A stretch of DNA of 64,000 nt, taken from NCBI GenBank assembly GCA_017893485.1, contig CM030358.1, positions 254,241,228-254,305,227 on the forward strand, read 5' to 3'. Positions 1 through 10,496 of the stretch are shown in pieces (position 1 is the stretch's first letter; every line of letters starts with the position of its first letter). The notes beneath the pieces were generated by a model that searched no databases, was not told the origin of the DNA, and saw nothing but the letters and a program-made list of their open reading frames with translations. A program made the position numbers and the translations under genes. The DNA is from Hemerocallis citrina (lineage: Eukaryota > Streptophyta > Magnoliopsida > Asparagales > Asphodelaceae).

Positions 1-1713
1 AAATTGATTAGAAACTTGTATATAGAAAAATATAGTGATTGAATGCATGATTGATCGATTGTGTTATTGAGACTTGAATCATGACATGATAACTTGGCTT
101 TGCACACTGTAAAAATTCATCTTGACTTGTTGTATATAATGTTAATGCATTCCATGATACAAGAACATGTAGATTATCCGTTTTGATGAATGTATATGAT
201 GACTTTTTTTTACTTCTTGCTGCCTGTTCTATTTTGCACTGAGGTTTTGACCCTGTTACAATAAGAACCAACCAAAACTATATAAAAATGAATTTTATCC
301 TAATGAATCTAGTTTCCAGAACACTTTACGGATCTAGATTCCAATCTATGAGTTGTGAGATATTGCAGTTTTAGTCACTGCTGATCTGTATTTTCAGAAT
401 TGCAATTTAGTGAAATATCGACACAACTTTCAGTTAAAACACCATGATAACATTAGTGTAATGACATGAAACTCTCCAGAAACTTAGTAGATATACTTAG
501 GATTCATTTTCTAAATTTTTTGGATTTTTATATTGATTTTACATCTTGTTTTCACACAAAGTTTTGACTATAAGCTGCTTCCAGAACCCTTAAGCTGTAA
601 AGATTAGGGTAATCGACCTAGTTACAGTCAGAATTAATTGAAACTTACTGAATATGAATTGTAGCCCCATATGTCTAGTTTACACCCCTTTTGCCGGAAT
701 CTGATTCCGAGTTATAGTTTGTGAGTTATTGCTGTTTTAGTACTACTGTGTCTGCTCTTTCAGATTTACAATTACGTGTACATTATCATGCATTGCATCA
801 TTTTTGCTACATCTTTATCTTCGCCTTCACACTCTTATATACACTTGCATGGTCATGAATGATATAAAAAATATATTAAACAAGCCAGGTTAATAAGGGT
901 TGACTTAGTAGTGGATAATCTCAGAAAATGTACTCGGTAGGGCTCTTCTTGTTTACATGGAATATTGACATGGAAGGGGGAGAAATACTTGTGAACTTGT
1001 TATCATGTTATCTTGTTATCTTGTTATCATGTTATTTTGTTACACCGAGTACACGCTTTGTAGATCCCACCACTATGTCTAAACGTACACTGTTTTGTAT
1101 GCACCGAAACTGTGGTATGGGACACAGTAGTACGTGCACTAGATAGAGTAATAAAATGCTAATGAACCTAAGTTGACACTTGTACACTTGACCATTGTTT
1201 ATTGACATTGTTATTCCTTTTAGACTTTGATCTTGCTTCATACTCCTCGATGTACCATGTTCCCTTACTCTTTACTTTTCACTACTTGCTGTCCGTACTT
1301 GCTCTAAGGACATTTTCTTTTCCACTCTAGTTGATCCAACTACAGGTGCACAAGGAGAATTGCCAGAAGGCATTGGTGAGTAGTTCTTCTAGGATTGGAG
1401 CAGGAGCTTGTTTTGCAATAAATTGTTTCTTCCATGTTATTTTTCATATCGCATTGTTACTTTTGTTAAACTTTGTATCCCGGGCTTTGTTGACCCGTAT
1501 TTGTTGTTTATTTCTAGTTGTTGGTTATTATGTTGGACTAATGCTTGTTTTATCTCAGTATCTGTTTATGTGATTATGTTTTTCTGTGTGGTTGTGATTA
1601 TTTCTTTTCATGTTGTTGAGTTAAGACTGGTACAACTTATGGATAATGTTAAAATCATTTGTTGGGCCTTCGTCACAGACTCGTATTCCCGTATTTTGGA
1701 AAGTGGGGCATGA
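1..1713 (+). repeat. Long-LTR family D, 3' part (cut by window edge)
   Basis: Non-coding AT-rich sequence that ends in TTGGAAAGTGGGGCATGACA, which matches the reverse complement of the first bases of the complete family D LTR at 55181-58767. Blocks around 300-440 and 690-770 (a segment resembling TGTGAGATATTGC next to GATCTAGATT) also recur, inverted, near 56880-56920 of that LTR and in direct orientation near 4620-4700. This supports a shared LTR family with the sense strand pointing right. There is no reliable coding sequence. Whether this was a solo LTR or one end of a full element cannot be told because the window starts inside it. Confidence 0.6.
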
Positions 1714-2022
1714 CAGTCCATAACACTCGAAATAAAAATACACAAAAATGCATTTTATTAATTCTATATATGTACACAACAATATAATCAACACGTGCAC
1801 GGCCAACACGTGCATTGCACGTATTAACAAAATATTTTTGAGTCAAAATAGGAGAAAAATGAATTTCAAGGGAACGAAAAATATTTATAAATGATCGAAA
1901 TATTAAATACGTACAATATTTATATTAATAATGTTACGGATATTACCCGTAACGGTACAAAATATATGTGCATAACACACGTGAAGCAAAATTGTCATAA
2001 CTCAATTTTGCAGGGTGTTACA
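1714..2022 (-). repeat. Terminal fragment of an LTR related to family A
   Basis: The fragment ends in TTTTGCAGGGTGTTACA, close to the right end of the family A LTR (20500-20519). It has the same preceding arrangement: a GCATAACAC block, the AAATTGTCAT block, and several CACGTG-type boxes including ACACGTGCATTGCACGT near 1808. By analogy with family A the sense strand is minus. It abuts the family D end at 1713 directly, so it is a truncated or interrupted copy. It has no coding potential. Confidence 0.5.
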
Positions 2023-2545
2023 CTTCGACATAATCAACACAAACCACCAAGCAAAAATAGATCACACCAATCACACAAGCTCACAATAATTGTCCCGGTT
2101 GGGGCTTTTGCCTTATTCCGGGGGAGGAAGAACCGGAGATGTTATTTCAACTAAAAAAGATACAAGAATGTTATAATTCTCACCACAACCCTCTCTCAAG
2201 CTTGGAACTTGTTTGTTGTTTATAATGGAGAAACCTCTCACTCTCTCAGATGAAGTACTCTTTTATTCTATTCGACATTCAATACAATCTATCGTTCTAG
2301 GAGTAGTTACAATTGATTACATAAAGATCTAAAGAAACATTAGTTTGATATACTTGATACACTAACAATCTGATTACTACTGAAGAGATAACCCTGCATT
2401 GAGAGCCATACGATCTGACTTGAAGGCAAAGTTTGGATTCTCATGAATCAGCCAGACTCGAACTCGAACACAAACAGCAGTCGCGCGGTCGACTGCCAAA
2501 ACTGTAGTCGACCGCATTTGACTCCGTCAATCCAGAGAGCGGGCA
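2023..2545 (-). repeat. Copia-like LTR fragment, inverted partner of 5996-6494
   Basis: Reverse-complemented, this stretch lines up with 5996-6494. Shared landmarks are the block around GAGAGTACTTCAT, the CTCCCGGAT...CCAAACCGGAA block, and the segment around CAGATCGTATGGCTCT. The two copies lie about 3.5 kb apart in opposite orientation. A perfect inverted repeat, GCGGTCGACT / AGTCGACCGC separated by 11 nt, sits at about 2486-2516. Assignment to Copia rests on general LTR appearance only and is tentative. Confidence 0.4.
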
Positions 2546-3161
2546 CTTGGGGGGGGGGGGTGCAGTTGGTCGATCATTCTCATCGCTTCATTGTCTTCTT
2601 CATTGAACATGTGTATGCAAGACATATAAACCCAACAACGGAGTCAGAGCCTTGGTCGGAGGTTTAGGGATTTAGATTAGGGTTTAGGAATTTGGGGATT
2701 TAGATTATGGATTTTTCATGAATTGTGAGACACATATAGTGAAAGTGAGATTTTGGGAAGCAAGCAAGTTAGCAATGGGTTGGAGATGGATTGGATTTGG
2801 AGAATGGATAGGGTATTGAAGTGGAGGGTCGGGTCGGGTGCGAGTGCGGGTTGGGTGGGAGGTGCGGGTTTAGATTGGATTTGGAGAATGGAGATGGATT
2901 TATTTCAATCAGCAACTAGCCCATATTCAATCATCAACTAGCCTAAGCCCAAGTAATAAAAAAAATTCTAAACGCCCAAAGAATTAAATTTGGGGGCCCC
3001 TAATAACAATTATACTTAGTGTAATTTTATTTTACGTGCAAAATACGTAACTACATATATAAAGGAAAAACAAATTGGGGGCCCCTAAAATTGCGAAAAA
3101 TTCAGGGGCCCGAGGCGGTTGCGTCCCTGGCCTTCACTAGGGGGCCGACCCCGAACTTAAT
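2546..3161. other. Unassigned intergenic stretch, G-rich
   Basis: No gene is visible. The stretch begins with a 10-G run (2551-2560) and contains G-rich GGGT runs near 2828-2870 and a twice-repeated sentence around GGATTGGATTTGGAGAATGG (near 2790 and 2875). A GC-rich segment with AATTGGGGGCCCCTAA and CAGGGGCCCGAGGCGG lies at 2990-3150 and looks like the end of an old DNA transposon, but no inverted partner was found. Confidence 0.3.
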
Positions 3162-5007
3162 TGTAACCCCTGTTTCCGATTTTTCAGGATTTTCTTTGTA
3201 ATTCTTTCCTCTTCTCATTCCTGTAATCTATTTATTTTTTTTATAATAAATTTTGTTATCTTCTTCAACCCAATTGTATTTTTTCAATCAATTTTATTTA
3301 ATTGGTTGAACCCTGAGATTTCTGTGCACTCTATTTCACTTTCTTTGTATCTTGGGTATTTCTTTTTGGTCTCTAACTAATTTGATTTTGAGCCCAAATC
3401 CAATACCCAATATTATTTATATTTAAAACCCTATAGCCCATTCTTATTAGATCCTAACCCGCAAACCCATTTACCCACAACCCTAAACCCACATCTTAAT
3501 CTCCTATATATATATATTATTTAACATAAACCCTATATTAACCTAATCCTAATTACTCTCTCCTTCCCCGCCGCCCTCTCTCCTTCCCCTGTTTCGATCC
3601 CAACCCGAGCACCTAACTTGCCGATCACCCCCTCGTCTTCCCCGTCGAAGACCTCATCCGTCATCGCCATGACCTCTCCTCCATCCGCTACCACAACACC
3701 GCAACCACCTGCACTCCTGTCGATGCTACCTCATGCTGCCGCAACTCGAGCAGCCACTCACCACCATCCCGAATCCCCTGGCCCCATCACTACACCTCGC
3801 CGCCTCCATTGAACCCCCCATCGTCGCCCCAGTCACAACCACCGCCTGCAGCCTCCACCTCGACCACCGAAGTCGCAGTCGACCCCATCGACTACCGCCT
3901 GTCGCTGCCTGCCTCCACCGCAACACAGCGACCACCACTTTTGCTGTCGCTTCTTCTTGCTATTTTTCTTCGCTGCCGCTATCGCCTTTGTTATTGTTCC
4001 TGTGTCTCTTGCTGTGATTGATTTGTACGTAGTGTGCACGTGTTGCTGCCATTGGATCTTTTCGTATTATCTTCATTAATATTCGAAATAATCGCCGAGA
4101 AGAAAGTTTCCCTTAATCTAGTTTATTATTCTTGTTCAAGAATTTCTTTTGATCACCGCAAGTAGTTCCTCTTTCAATTATCATATTTTATTTGTTTGAT
4201 ACCATTCGAAAGAGACTACTATGAATTCATCGGCGAAACCAAGTAGTAGTTTTCTTTTCATGTCATTCCCTTGATTCAAATCCGAGCCGGTTATAAATTT
4301 TCATATGCACACTACACGAATACATAGATTAAAAACATGGAATATAAAAGAATGATGATTGAATACTTTTAGATTGGATATGATGTTCATGCTATGTTGA
4401 TAGTGATAAATTGTCCTGTTAATGGTAGAATTCCACCCCTATGACTGAGTAGAATTTCATGTTAATTATGGTCACGAAGTTATATGCATGTGTATTTCGT
4501 TTTGTTGTGAAATAATAAATCATCAACTTGTTGGCCTGCTGTTTGCTTCATGTTGCTTTGAGTTTTTGACCTAGTTGCTATTATAATTTAGTATATTTTT
4601 GTAAACATCATCTGTAGCTTTTTGAATCTATTTTTCGGAACTTTTTACAGATCTAAATTCTAATGTATAAATTGTAAGTTATCATATTTTTAACACTACT
4701 AGATTTTCAATTTCCAGATTTCTATCTAGAGTTACACCGACATGATTTTCTATTAAAATAAAATGTTAACAGTAAAATTTGAACTTGGAATTTTATATGT
4801 TGTTATTATACATGACTAAGAGTCACATTATTATTTTTATAAGATTATTTGATAATTTTTCAGACCTTTTTATATATGAAAACATGACTCTAGGTTGCTG
4901 TTAGAACACTAATTCAGTAAAGAACCAGAATTTCACCTAACTACAGATAATATCATTTAAAACTTATTAAATAAGAGTTGTAGCCCTATGTGTCTGGAAT
5001 CCACACC
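3162..5007 (+). repeat. Long-LTR family D, 5' part (truncated)
   Basis: Starts TGTAACCCCTGTTTCC, matching the reverse complement of the right end of the family D LTR at 58740-58767. It keeps the same order of parts as that LTR: AT-rich U3, a TATA stretch, a C-rich leader (3560-4020), then an AT-rich body with the GATCTAAATT / AAGTTATCAT block near 4650. The copy stops at about 5007, after a segment matching 660-690 of the first family D copy, where unrelated sequence takes over. Open frames in the C-rich leader are compositional and not supported as genes. Confidence 0.55.
3505..3518 (+). promoter_or_regulatory. Probable LTR TATA box (family D)
   Basis: A TATATATATATATA run about 340 bp into the LTR and 50-60 bp before a pyrimidine-rich leader (CTCTCTCCTTCC). 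The position suits a U3 promoter. The complete family D copy has a TATATAAAT at the equivalent place on the minus strand near 58210. Confidence 0.4.
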
Positions 5008-5995
5008 AATCAAAACCCGACCCAAGTCCCTCTTGTACTCAAACCGAACTCAACACAAATAGACCCGAGCTCCAACTGAACCTGAACCCGAGCCTGCTCT
5101 GGATCCAGACCCGATACTTCCCTGGATTTGAACCCGATCATCTTCTGGAACTTAAACCCGACCCAAAAAAGAAATTTTTTTTTGATATAAACCCTAATTT
5201 TAACAGCAGTAAACAATTCCAAAAACTGAGATTTTAACCATTAAAATTTGATATTTTATGCACTTAATAACGCTAAATCTTTATGGCAATAATCAATGAC
5301 AATTACACAAGTCTACAATCATCTATAGCATGAAATTAAGAATTAAAAGATGAGTTGTTGTTTCTTTTAATCATTCAATGTTTATAAAAATATCATACAA
5401 CAATTTTAACAAGCTTTTCTTTTCATCTGAACATACGAACAAAATTTATTTTGCATCTCCTCATACAAGAACAACTAAGAATCAAGCATGCATAAATATT
5501 AATCACAAACTACAAGACTTATCATGCTAGAGATCACAAAGATAATAACAAATATGAGAAGTGAAGAACACTCACCTCTTCTACGGATTCTTGATCAAAT
5601 AGCCTCCAAACGTCCTTCTCCTCCGAAACCCTAAAGCAACTCCAAAAGAAAAACAACCAAAAGTGAGAGAGGGCTCTCCCTATCTCGCTCTCTTTATATG
5701 GCTGGCCAAACCCTAACTGGCCAAACCCCAATAAGGGTAGTGTTTGTCTCTTTTGTGTTGGGTTGGATTTTGTGGGCTCAAATAATATCCTCTTATTATT
5801 AAGACTAACTTAATTAATATTAATAGCCCACTAACAAATATCCTTCCTTCAACATTATTAAAATAAGTAAAATAATAATACATAAATAATAATAAAACTG
5901 CTACCAACACATGACAACGCACATATGTTGCACGTACTAATTTGCAGGCAAAAATAAAAAAATAAAATGTTATTTTATTTTTGCGGGGTGTTACA
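5008..5995 (-). repeat. Truncated LTR related to family A
   Basis: The right end reads TTTTTGCGGGGTGTTACA, the same terminus as family A. Read on the minus strand it begins TGTAACACCCCGC, passes a GCACGT box (near 5935), and reaches a TATA box and a leader with AGAGAGCGAGATAGGG, as family A does. The left part (5008-5180) is rich in ACCCGA repeats and may be a different fragment. No coding region is seen. Confidence 0.45.
5692..5700 (-). promoter_or_regulatory. Probable TATA box, minus strand
   Basis: CATATAAAG on the minus strand is followed by a GAGAGAGCGAGA-type leader. The layout is the same as in the family A LTR, where TTATAAAAG is followed by a CTCTCTTTCTCTC leader. Confidence 0.35.
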
Positions 5996-6494
5996 ACTGA
6001 ATCCTAGGACAGCCGACCGTCGGTGGCGCAGACTCCAAACAGGTTAGGTCTGGATTGTTTTTGTTTCGGGTATTTCTTCCACTCCAAGTTAGATCAAATG
6101 GCTCTTATGGTGCATCTCTTTATTCATGATATATTGGATGACTTATGTATCAAGACTACAACTTAGGGTTTCTCTAGATCTCTATGGATTATTGTGTAAG
6201 TGTCCATTGAGAGATAAGAGAGAGTACTTCATATGAAAGTTTAGATTGAAAGTTCTTCATTGTAAACAGTTAATTATCTTCCAGTTAGGCTTGAGAGATA
6301 GATAGATTCTTGATGCGAGTTTAATACTTTGTATCTTCTCTAGTTGAATAATATCTCCCTTATTTCTCTCCCGGATTAGTTTTAGCCCAAACCGGAATAT
6401 CATTGTGTGCATTGTGTGCTTTGTTTGATCTAGTTGTTTGATTCTTCATTACTGGATCAGTTGTCTCTAAACTCGGCAACAAATTCCTAACACA
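5996..6494 (+). repeat. Copia-like LTR fragment
   Basis: Inverted relative to the copy at 2023-2545 (shared AGAGAGTACTTCAT and CTCCCGGATT...CCAAACCGGAAT segments). The right end AAATTCCTAACA looks like an LTR terminus. It follows directly on the family-A-related end at 5995. It has no coding capacity. Confidence 0.4.
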
Positions 6495-7148
6495 ACAACC
6501 AAAATGAGACATCTAACTTTAAAGGAAGCTGCACTTTGCCTAATGTGTTTGGAAGATGGTGAAATCATACCACTGAAAATAAAAAAATGAGTCAAAGGAT
6601 TTTACAGTTTATTCCAGAAGAAGAAACAAATGAGAAGAAGAAAGGACATGAATCTATAAACAAATTAATAGTGAAATGAGGAGAAGAAGAAAGGACTAAT
6701 AAGGGATAAGGAGTCATTGGATATGCATATAAACAGATTTTTTTTTTATTCTGTTTATGAACACATCCAATCCTTTTCCTCATTAGTTTCTTATATCTTA
6801 ATTATTGTTATTCATGTTTATCACTTTCCTAGTAAGTTGAGTCTTTATATAGTTGTGTCAACAGCTAGTCGGGACCAAGCCAATAATATAGAATTCATTA
6901 TTTTTATTTTTTTAAGGAATCATTGTTCAATATATTGTCTTGAGTTTATTATGGTACTAGTAATTGACACGTGCGATGCACGTTTTAATAATTTCAAAAA
7001 ATAAAAATAAAAACTCTAACGTAGGGAGGATTTGAACTGGAAACCTCCTTTATATTAGTTATGTACATGTGTTGTACATATTGGTAGAATGACAAAATGA
7101 CAAATGACACTAAGGCCTTCCCGCATTATAATATTAGAGATTAGAGCT
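6495..7148. other. Region upstream of the Copia gag, possibly its degraded 5' LTR
   Basis: No gene is visible. A direct repeat of GAGAAGAAGAAAGGAC occurs at about 6633 and 6680. An imperfect inverted repeat around a poly-T loop (ATATAAACAGA / TCTGTTTATGAA) lies at about 6726-6770. An ACACGTGCGATGCACGT dyad is at about 6968. The segment GGGAGGATTTGAACTGGAAACC at about 7025, read in reverse, resembles a tRNA T-arm (CCAGTTCAAATCC) and could be a SINE remnant. The end of the stretch leads into a Copia primer-binding site, so part of it may be the Copia 5' LTR. Confidence 0.3.
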
Positions 7149-7160
7149 TGGTATAAGAAA
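7149..7160 (+). other. Degenerate tRNA-Met primer-binding site of the Copia element
   Basis: TGGTATAAGAAA in the context GAGCTTGGTATAAG resembles the usual Copia TGGTATCAGAGC with several changes. It lies about 100 bp before the gag start codon, as expected for the family. Confidence 0.4.
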
Positions 7161-7261
7161 TCAAAACCTCCCTGCTTGAATTATTTATTCCTTTTTTTAT
7201 CTATCATTTCATTTTCAGGTAATATCTTTCTTTTTTCTAATAGCCTTCCCTTTTTCTTCTC

Positions 7262-7460
7262 ATGGCTTTATTATCCCTTCCTATCACAAATATATCTAAC
7301 TTTGGTTCCATTAAACTCAGTGATTCAAACTATCTTCTTTTGGAAAAATCAATTTGAGCCTATTCTTATCTCTACTGATATGATTGGTTATATTGATGGA
7401 TCCATATATGAACCTTTCAAAACAATTACCAAATACACAACTCAAATCTTGAATATATGT
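7262..7460 (+). pseudogene. Ty1/Copia gag, piece 1 (N-terminus)
   Basis: The ATG at 7262 opens a peptide starting MALLSLPITN and reaching KLSDSNYLL, where an extra T shifts the frame. The next frame continues WKNQFEPILIS and MIGYIDGSI. The KL-x-x-x-NYLLWK...F...L...YIDG pattern is characteristic of the plant Copia gag N-terminal domain. The piece is cut at 7460 by the composite retroelement, and gag resumes at 9286. It is dead: it carries a frameshift and several later insertions. Confidence 0.75.
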
Positions 7461-8104
7461 ATTGACAATCATTTGTAATAGGTAACAATTCAAAGATCCA
7501 TCCTGCCTTATTCAAAAAATATCCTCCTCCTACCTGCTCCCGAACCCAAAAAACCCCTAAGCAAAACCCTAGATCTAATCCCTTGGGGCGGCGGCGGCTT
7601 GCCTCAGCGCCGCCCCCCCCCCCCCCCCTCCTCTTCTCCCTCTCTGTTTCTCTACCGAAAAGAAACCAAACAAACAAGCCCAACTCCCACTCTTCTTCCT
7701 TCTTCCTCCATCGAACAACTCCTCCTTCCCTCTACCGCCAGCAAGTGCACCTCCGTCAGCGCATCCTCCCGACGCTTCGCCCTGCTCGCATGCCCCTCGC
7801 ACCACCTCGTGACCATCCAGCACCGCACCGCAGACCCCGAGCCCCTCCTCCTGACCTGCAGCACCTCGAAGCTTTCCCCGTCGCCGTCCCGCTGCCCCTC
7901 ACCGCCAGCCTTCTTCTCCCGCTTCGCCTACCAGTCGCCCTCCTCCGCTTCCAGTCGAATCGCACCAGTGACTCCCGCCGTCGACTCCGTCCCTCTCCCT
8001 CAATCCTCGAAGCTCCGTCGTTCGCCTTCGCCCCCGCTCCACTCCCGTCGAAGCCCCACCAGTCATCGCTGCCGTGCTCCCTGAGTGCGCGCCCGTTGCT
8101 GTCC

Positions 8105-8370
8105 CTGAGGTGGATGCGCTGCTCCCGTATGTTTAAGGGTGCTGTGGTAGCGGTTTGGGGGGCCCGCGTGATGTGGGTGCCCCCCCCCCCCCCCCCGTGC
8201 ATTCCCTGAGGTGGATGCGCTGCTCCCGAATGTTTAAGGGTGCTGTGGTTGCGGTTTGGGGGGCCCGCGTGATGTGGGTGCCCCCCCTCTTGCTGTGGTT
8301 GCGGTTTAAGGGGCCCGCGATTGCTGTGGGTGCCCCCCCGGATCTGTTTGTGGTTGCGGTTTAGGTGCCC
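8105..8370 (+). repeat. Minisatellite inside the composite retroelement
   Basis: Two near-identical units of about 105 bp carry GGTGGATGCGCTGCTCCCG, GTTTAAGGGTGCTGTGGT, GCGGTTTGGGGGGCCCGCG and TGATGTGGGTG followed by a poly-C run. Two shorter, more diverged units follow. Copies differ in C-run length (about 18 versus 7), as expected of a variable-number repeat. The GGGGGGCCCGCG cores could make stable G-rich structures. Confidence 0.75.
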
Positions 8371-8685
8371 ACCCCTCCCCCGAGCTGTGGTTGAGGGTGC
8401 TTTTGTCGGTGTTTTGGGGTGGGAAGCTTGTAGTTTTGTGCGATTGACGTTTGTGGAGCTTGGGCCCAAAGATGGAGTCCCTCCGTGTGGTGTGAAGTCG
8501 GTATGTTGGGGGTGGGGGGGTGTGGGGTTGGGGTGTGGTCGGGTGTGTCCTACGATGTCATCGATGCAGTCTCTACAGTGCCTACTATCTGGCTATTGAG
8601 CTTCCTCCAGCTTAGGCCACTGCCTCGTGACAGCGCTGCCTCTTCCCTCGTATTGAGAGTTTGAGGTGAGATAAGTCTATGTGGT

Positions 8686-8865
8686 GAGAAATCGCCGGAG
8701 AGAGCATGAACGTGAGAGAGGTAAGGTATCCTCTACACGGCTCTCTCCTAGAGGATGGTGTTAGGTGGGGTGAGCGAGATAGTTGCTTTGTGAGAAATCG
8801 CAGGAGAAGCGCTTTCGTGTGAGAGGTTAAGGTATCCCATTCACGGCTATCTCTTTGGTAGCGGC
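8686..8865 (+). repeat. 106-bp imperfect tandem duplication
   Basis: GAGAAATCGC followed by GTGAGAGAGGTAAGGTATCC and a CACGGCTCTCTC segment occurs at 8686 and again from 8792 with about 20% change. Both units contain GGTAAGGTATC or GGTTAAGGTATC, a splice-donor-like string, though no splicing can be shown here. Confidence 0.6.
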
Positions 8866-9089
8866 TGTAGAAGCGGCTGGCGTGTTTGTAGGATGAGTGG
8901 TGAAGTTGGTGGGACGCTGCGAGTTTCGATCTACGGGGCTTGGGCCCAAAGAGGGGTTCCCCCAGCGAGGTGAACGCAGGGAGCGGCGGGTGATAAAATC
9001 CTGCCAGACTTGTTTCAGGCGGGTGTGCATGTGCCGTGAAGGCACTGTACGAAGCTAAATGGACGTACTTACAATTTTACTGGACCGAG

Positions 9090-9268
9090 CTGGTTTGTCG
9101 GCCCACCCTCCAGGGTTGTTGGAGGGGCTTGTTGTTTGTAGTCATGTTGCTTCATGTATGTTTTCTTTTATGTCTGTAGTTTGTATTTGGGCCCAGTACT
9201 CTGGGTTTGTTTCGTTAAATTCTTATTAATGAAACAGGGTGGCCTTATTCCACCTTTTCCCTCAAAAA
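9090..9268 (+). other. LINE-family 3' tail of the composite element
   Basis: Shares with 46665-46816 the hairpin-forming CCCACCCTCCAGGGTTGTTGGAGGGG, the phrase TTCTTATTAATGAAACAGGG, the GGCCTTATTCCACCTTTTCC segment and the terminal A-run. Such a shared 3' end is what lets LINE reverse transcriptase copy a passenger RNA. Confidence 0.75.
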
Positions 9269-9285
9269 AAATCTTGAATATATGT

Positions 9286-9426
9286 CTCGACATAAACAAG
9301 ATCAATGTGTAAGGAGTTGCATTAATGTAACTTTGATAGAAAGTTTTGCTACGCTTACACTTGAATTTAAAACTGCTAGGGAGGTTCGGCAACACCTCCT
9401 CACCTATTTTTCAGAAAACTCATTGG
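9286..9426 (+). pseudogene. Ty1/Copia gag, piece 2
   Basis: Continues piece 1 in the same sense after the composite element is removed. The translation reads DQCVRSCINVTLIESF then FKTAREVRQHLLTYFS, matching the plant Copia gag pattern (WINASL...V...KTAREVWxxL...F). It ends at a minus-strand solo LTR, and the next piece starts at 11724. Confidence 0.75.
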
Positions 9427-9804
9427 CAATATGTTGAGAAAATAATTAGTAGATCTGAATATCCAAGTTAACTTTCTGATAGCACTGCACGGTTCTGAAA
9501 TGGATTGATCGATCAGCTTTAACTGCAACAGGAAGACAGTATGAGAGTGGTTCGAGACGTGGATTGCACTTTCTTTAAGAAGCTATTTGGCCGATTCTGG
9601 AGATAATTCGTTGATCACCAAATACTCCCCCATGATACAACGAGCTTTTGTTTATAGTGTTGCCCAATACTTCAGTGGCAACTCGTACATACTTGCACCA
9701 CTCAATGTAAAAACAAATTCTCAATAATTGGAAAAACTATTTGAGAAGAGAGGAAGAATGTAATTTTTCTCTTCATGTATCTCACTTTTTTTGGGCTGAA
9801 ATCC

Positions 9805-9816
9805 TCCTTTTATAAC
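9805..9816 (-). promoter_or_regulatory. TATA box of the solo Copia LTR
   Basis: GGTTATAAAAGG on the minus strand, followed by a transcribed-leader-like stretch with GAGAAGAGAGGAAG in reverse. This is the normal position for a Copia LTR promoter. Confidence 0.5.
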
Positions 9817-9978
9817 CAAAAGAAGTGAAAACATTTCGCTGATTTTTCATTACTGTTAAAAAACGGTTAGTAGTATTTGATAAGAAAAATGTATTTGATC
9901 TGTTCAAAATCTGAAAAATTAAAACCAGTAAAAAAATATTTTTTTCAAGAGACCCGAAGACCCTAAGGCTCGGTCAAA

Positions 9979-10020
<42 letters not shown>
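9979..10020. repeat. (TA)n microsatellite
   Basis: About 20 uninterrupted TA units immediately left of the MITE at 10021. A matching TA run lies to the right at 10454-10493, so the MITE may have landed in a TA tract. Confidence 0.9.
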
Positions 10021-10024
<4 letters not shown>

Positions 10025-10414
10025 CCCTTCAGTTGAGCACTACTTTTGTGAGCACTCCGTGAGCACTACTTTTGTGAGTACTCCGTGAGCACTCGCCCTT
10101 CTGACCATTGCATGGATGATGCAAACCGTTCACATTGATCTCCATGTTTAAATTAGTCTAAATATGTAAAATCAAGTCATTTAAAATTCATTTGCCCATC
10201 CATCATGTCATTATAAAAAAAACGATATTCAGCAATACAATTTTTGTAACACTTTAATGAATGAGCAAAAGAATTTTAAATGACTTGATTTTACATATTT
10301 AGACTAATGTAGACGTTTAGATCAATGTGAACGGTTTGGATCATCCATACGATGGCTAGAAGGGCGAGTGCTCACGGAGTGCTCAAGGAAAGGGCTGCTC
10401 AATGGAAGATTTTC
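10021..10414. mobile_element. Fold-back MITE with long inverted repeats
   Basis: The left arm contains GAGCACTCCGTGAGCACTCG, GCCCTTCTGACCATTGCATG, AACCGTTCACATTGATC and TAAATATGTAAAATCAAGTC. The right arm repeats these in reverse complement order (GACTTGATTTTACATATTTA, GATCAATGTGAACGGTT, GGCTAGAAGGGCGAGTGC). The arms are well over 120 nt each, with a short AT-rich centre near 10210-10260. There is no coding sequence, so it depends on a transposase from elsewhere. The superfamily is not clear because the TA-rich flanks hide the TSD. Its transcript would form a long hairpin, a likely small-RNA source. Confidence 0.75.
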
Positions 10415-10430
10415 CTCTCTCTCTCTCTCA

Positions 10431-10494
<64 letters not shown>
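10415..10494. repeat. (TC)n followed by (TA)n microsatellites
   Basis: A run of about 19 CT units with one interruption runs straight into about 20 TA units. Confidence 0.9.

Positions 10495-10495
<1 letters not shown>

Positions 10496-10496
<1 letters not shown>

Larger units (their letters stand above)
7461..9268 (+). mobile_element. GC-rich composite non-autonomous retroelement with LINE-type 3' tail
   Basis: The same 17 bp, AAATCTTGAATATATGT, lies immediately left (7444-7460) and right (9269-9285), a TSD of the length LINE machinery makes. The element ends in an A-run and a tail nearly identical to the end of the LINE at 46600-46816. The body is quite different: a C-rich leader (7560-8090) with a poly-C run, a minisatellite (8105-8370), a 106-bp imperfect tandem repeat (8686-8865), then the tail. 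It encodes no endonuclease or reverse transcriptase. Long proline-rich frames follow base composition. It is best explained as a parasite of LINE enzymes, either an internally deleted LINE or a composite like primate SVA. Insertion inside Copia gag shows it is younger than that element. Confidence 0.75.

Noticed and set aside
2990..3150. A hAT or CACTA transposon end (GGGGGCCCCTAA, CAGGGGCCCGAGGCGG)
   Set aside because: No matching inverted terminus or TSD was found within the window, so it is left unassigned.
3618..4021. Proline/threonine-rich frames that could look like a first exon
   Set aside because: The position equals the GC-rich leader of the family D LTR (also at 57900-58200 on the other strand). 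There is no conserved protein motif, and several frames are open together.
7020..7060. A tRNA gene or SINE on the minus strand
   Set aside because: Only a T-arm-like string (CCAGTTCAAATCC) is seen. No acceptor stem, D-arm or A box at the proper distance was found.
7583..8209. Long overlapping proline/serine/arginine-rich open frames on both strands
   Set aside because: They follow from the C-rich, CpG-rich base composition. Several frames are open at once on both strands, there are no domains, and the segment is the leader and VNTR of a non-coding retroelement.
9979..10494. Functional meaning of the TA and TC runs
   Set aside because: These are ordinary microsatellites. They only matter here because they obscure the MITE target duplication.
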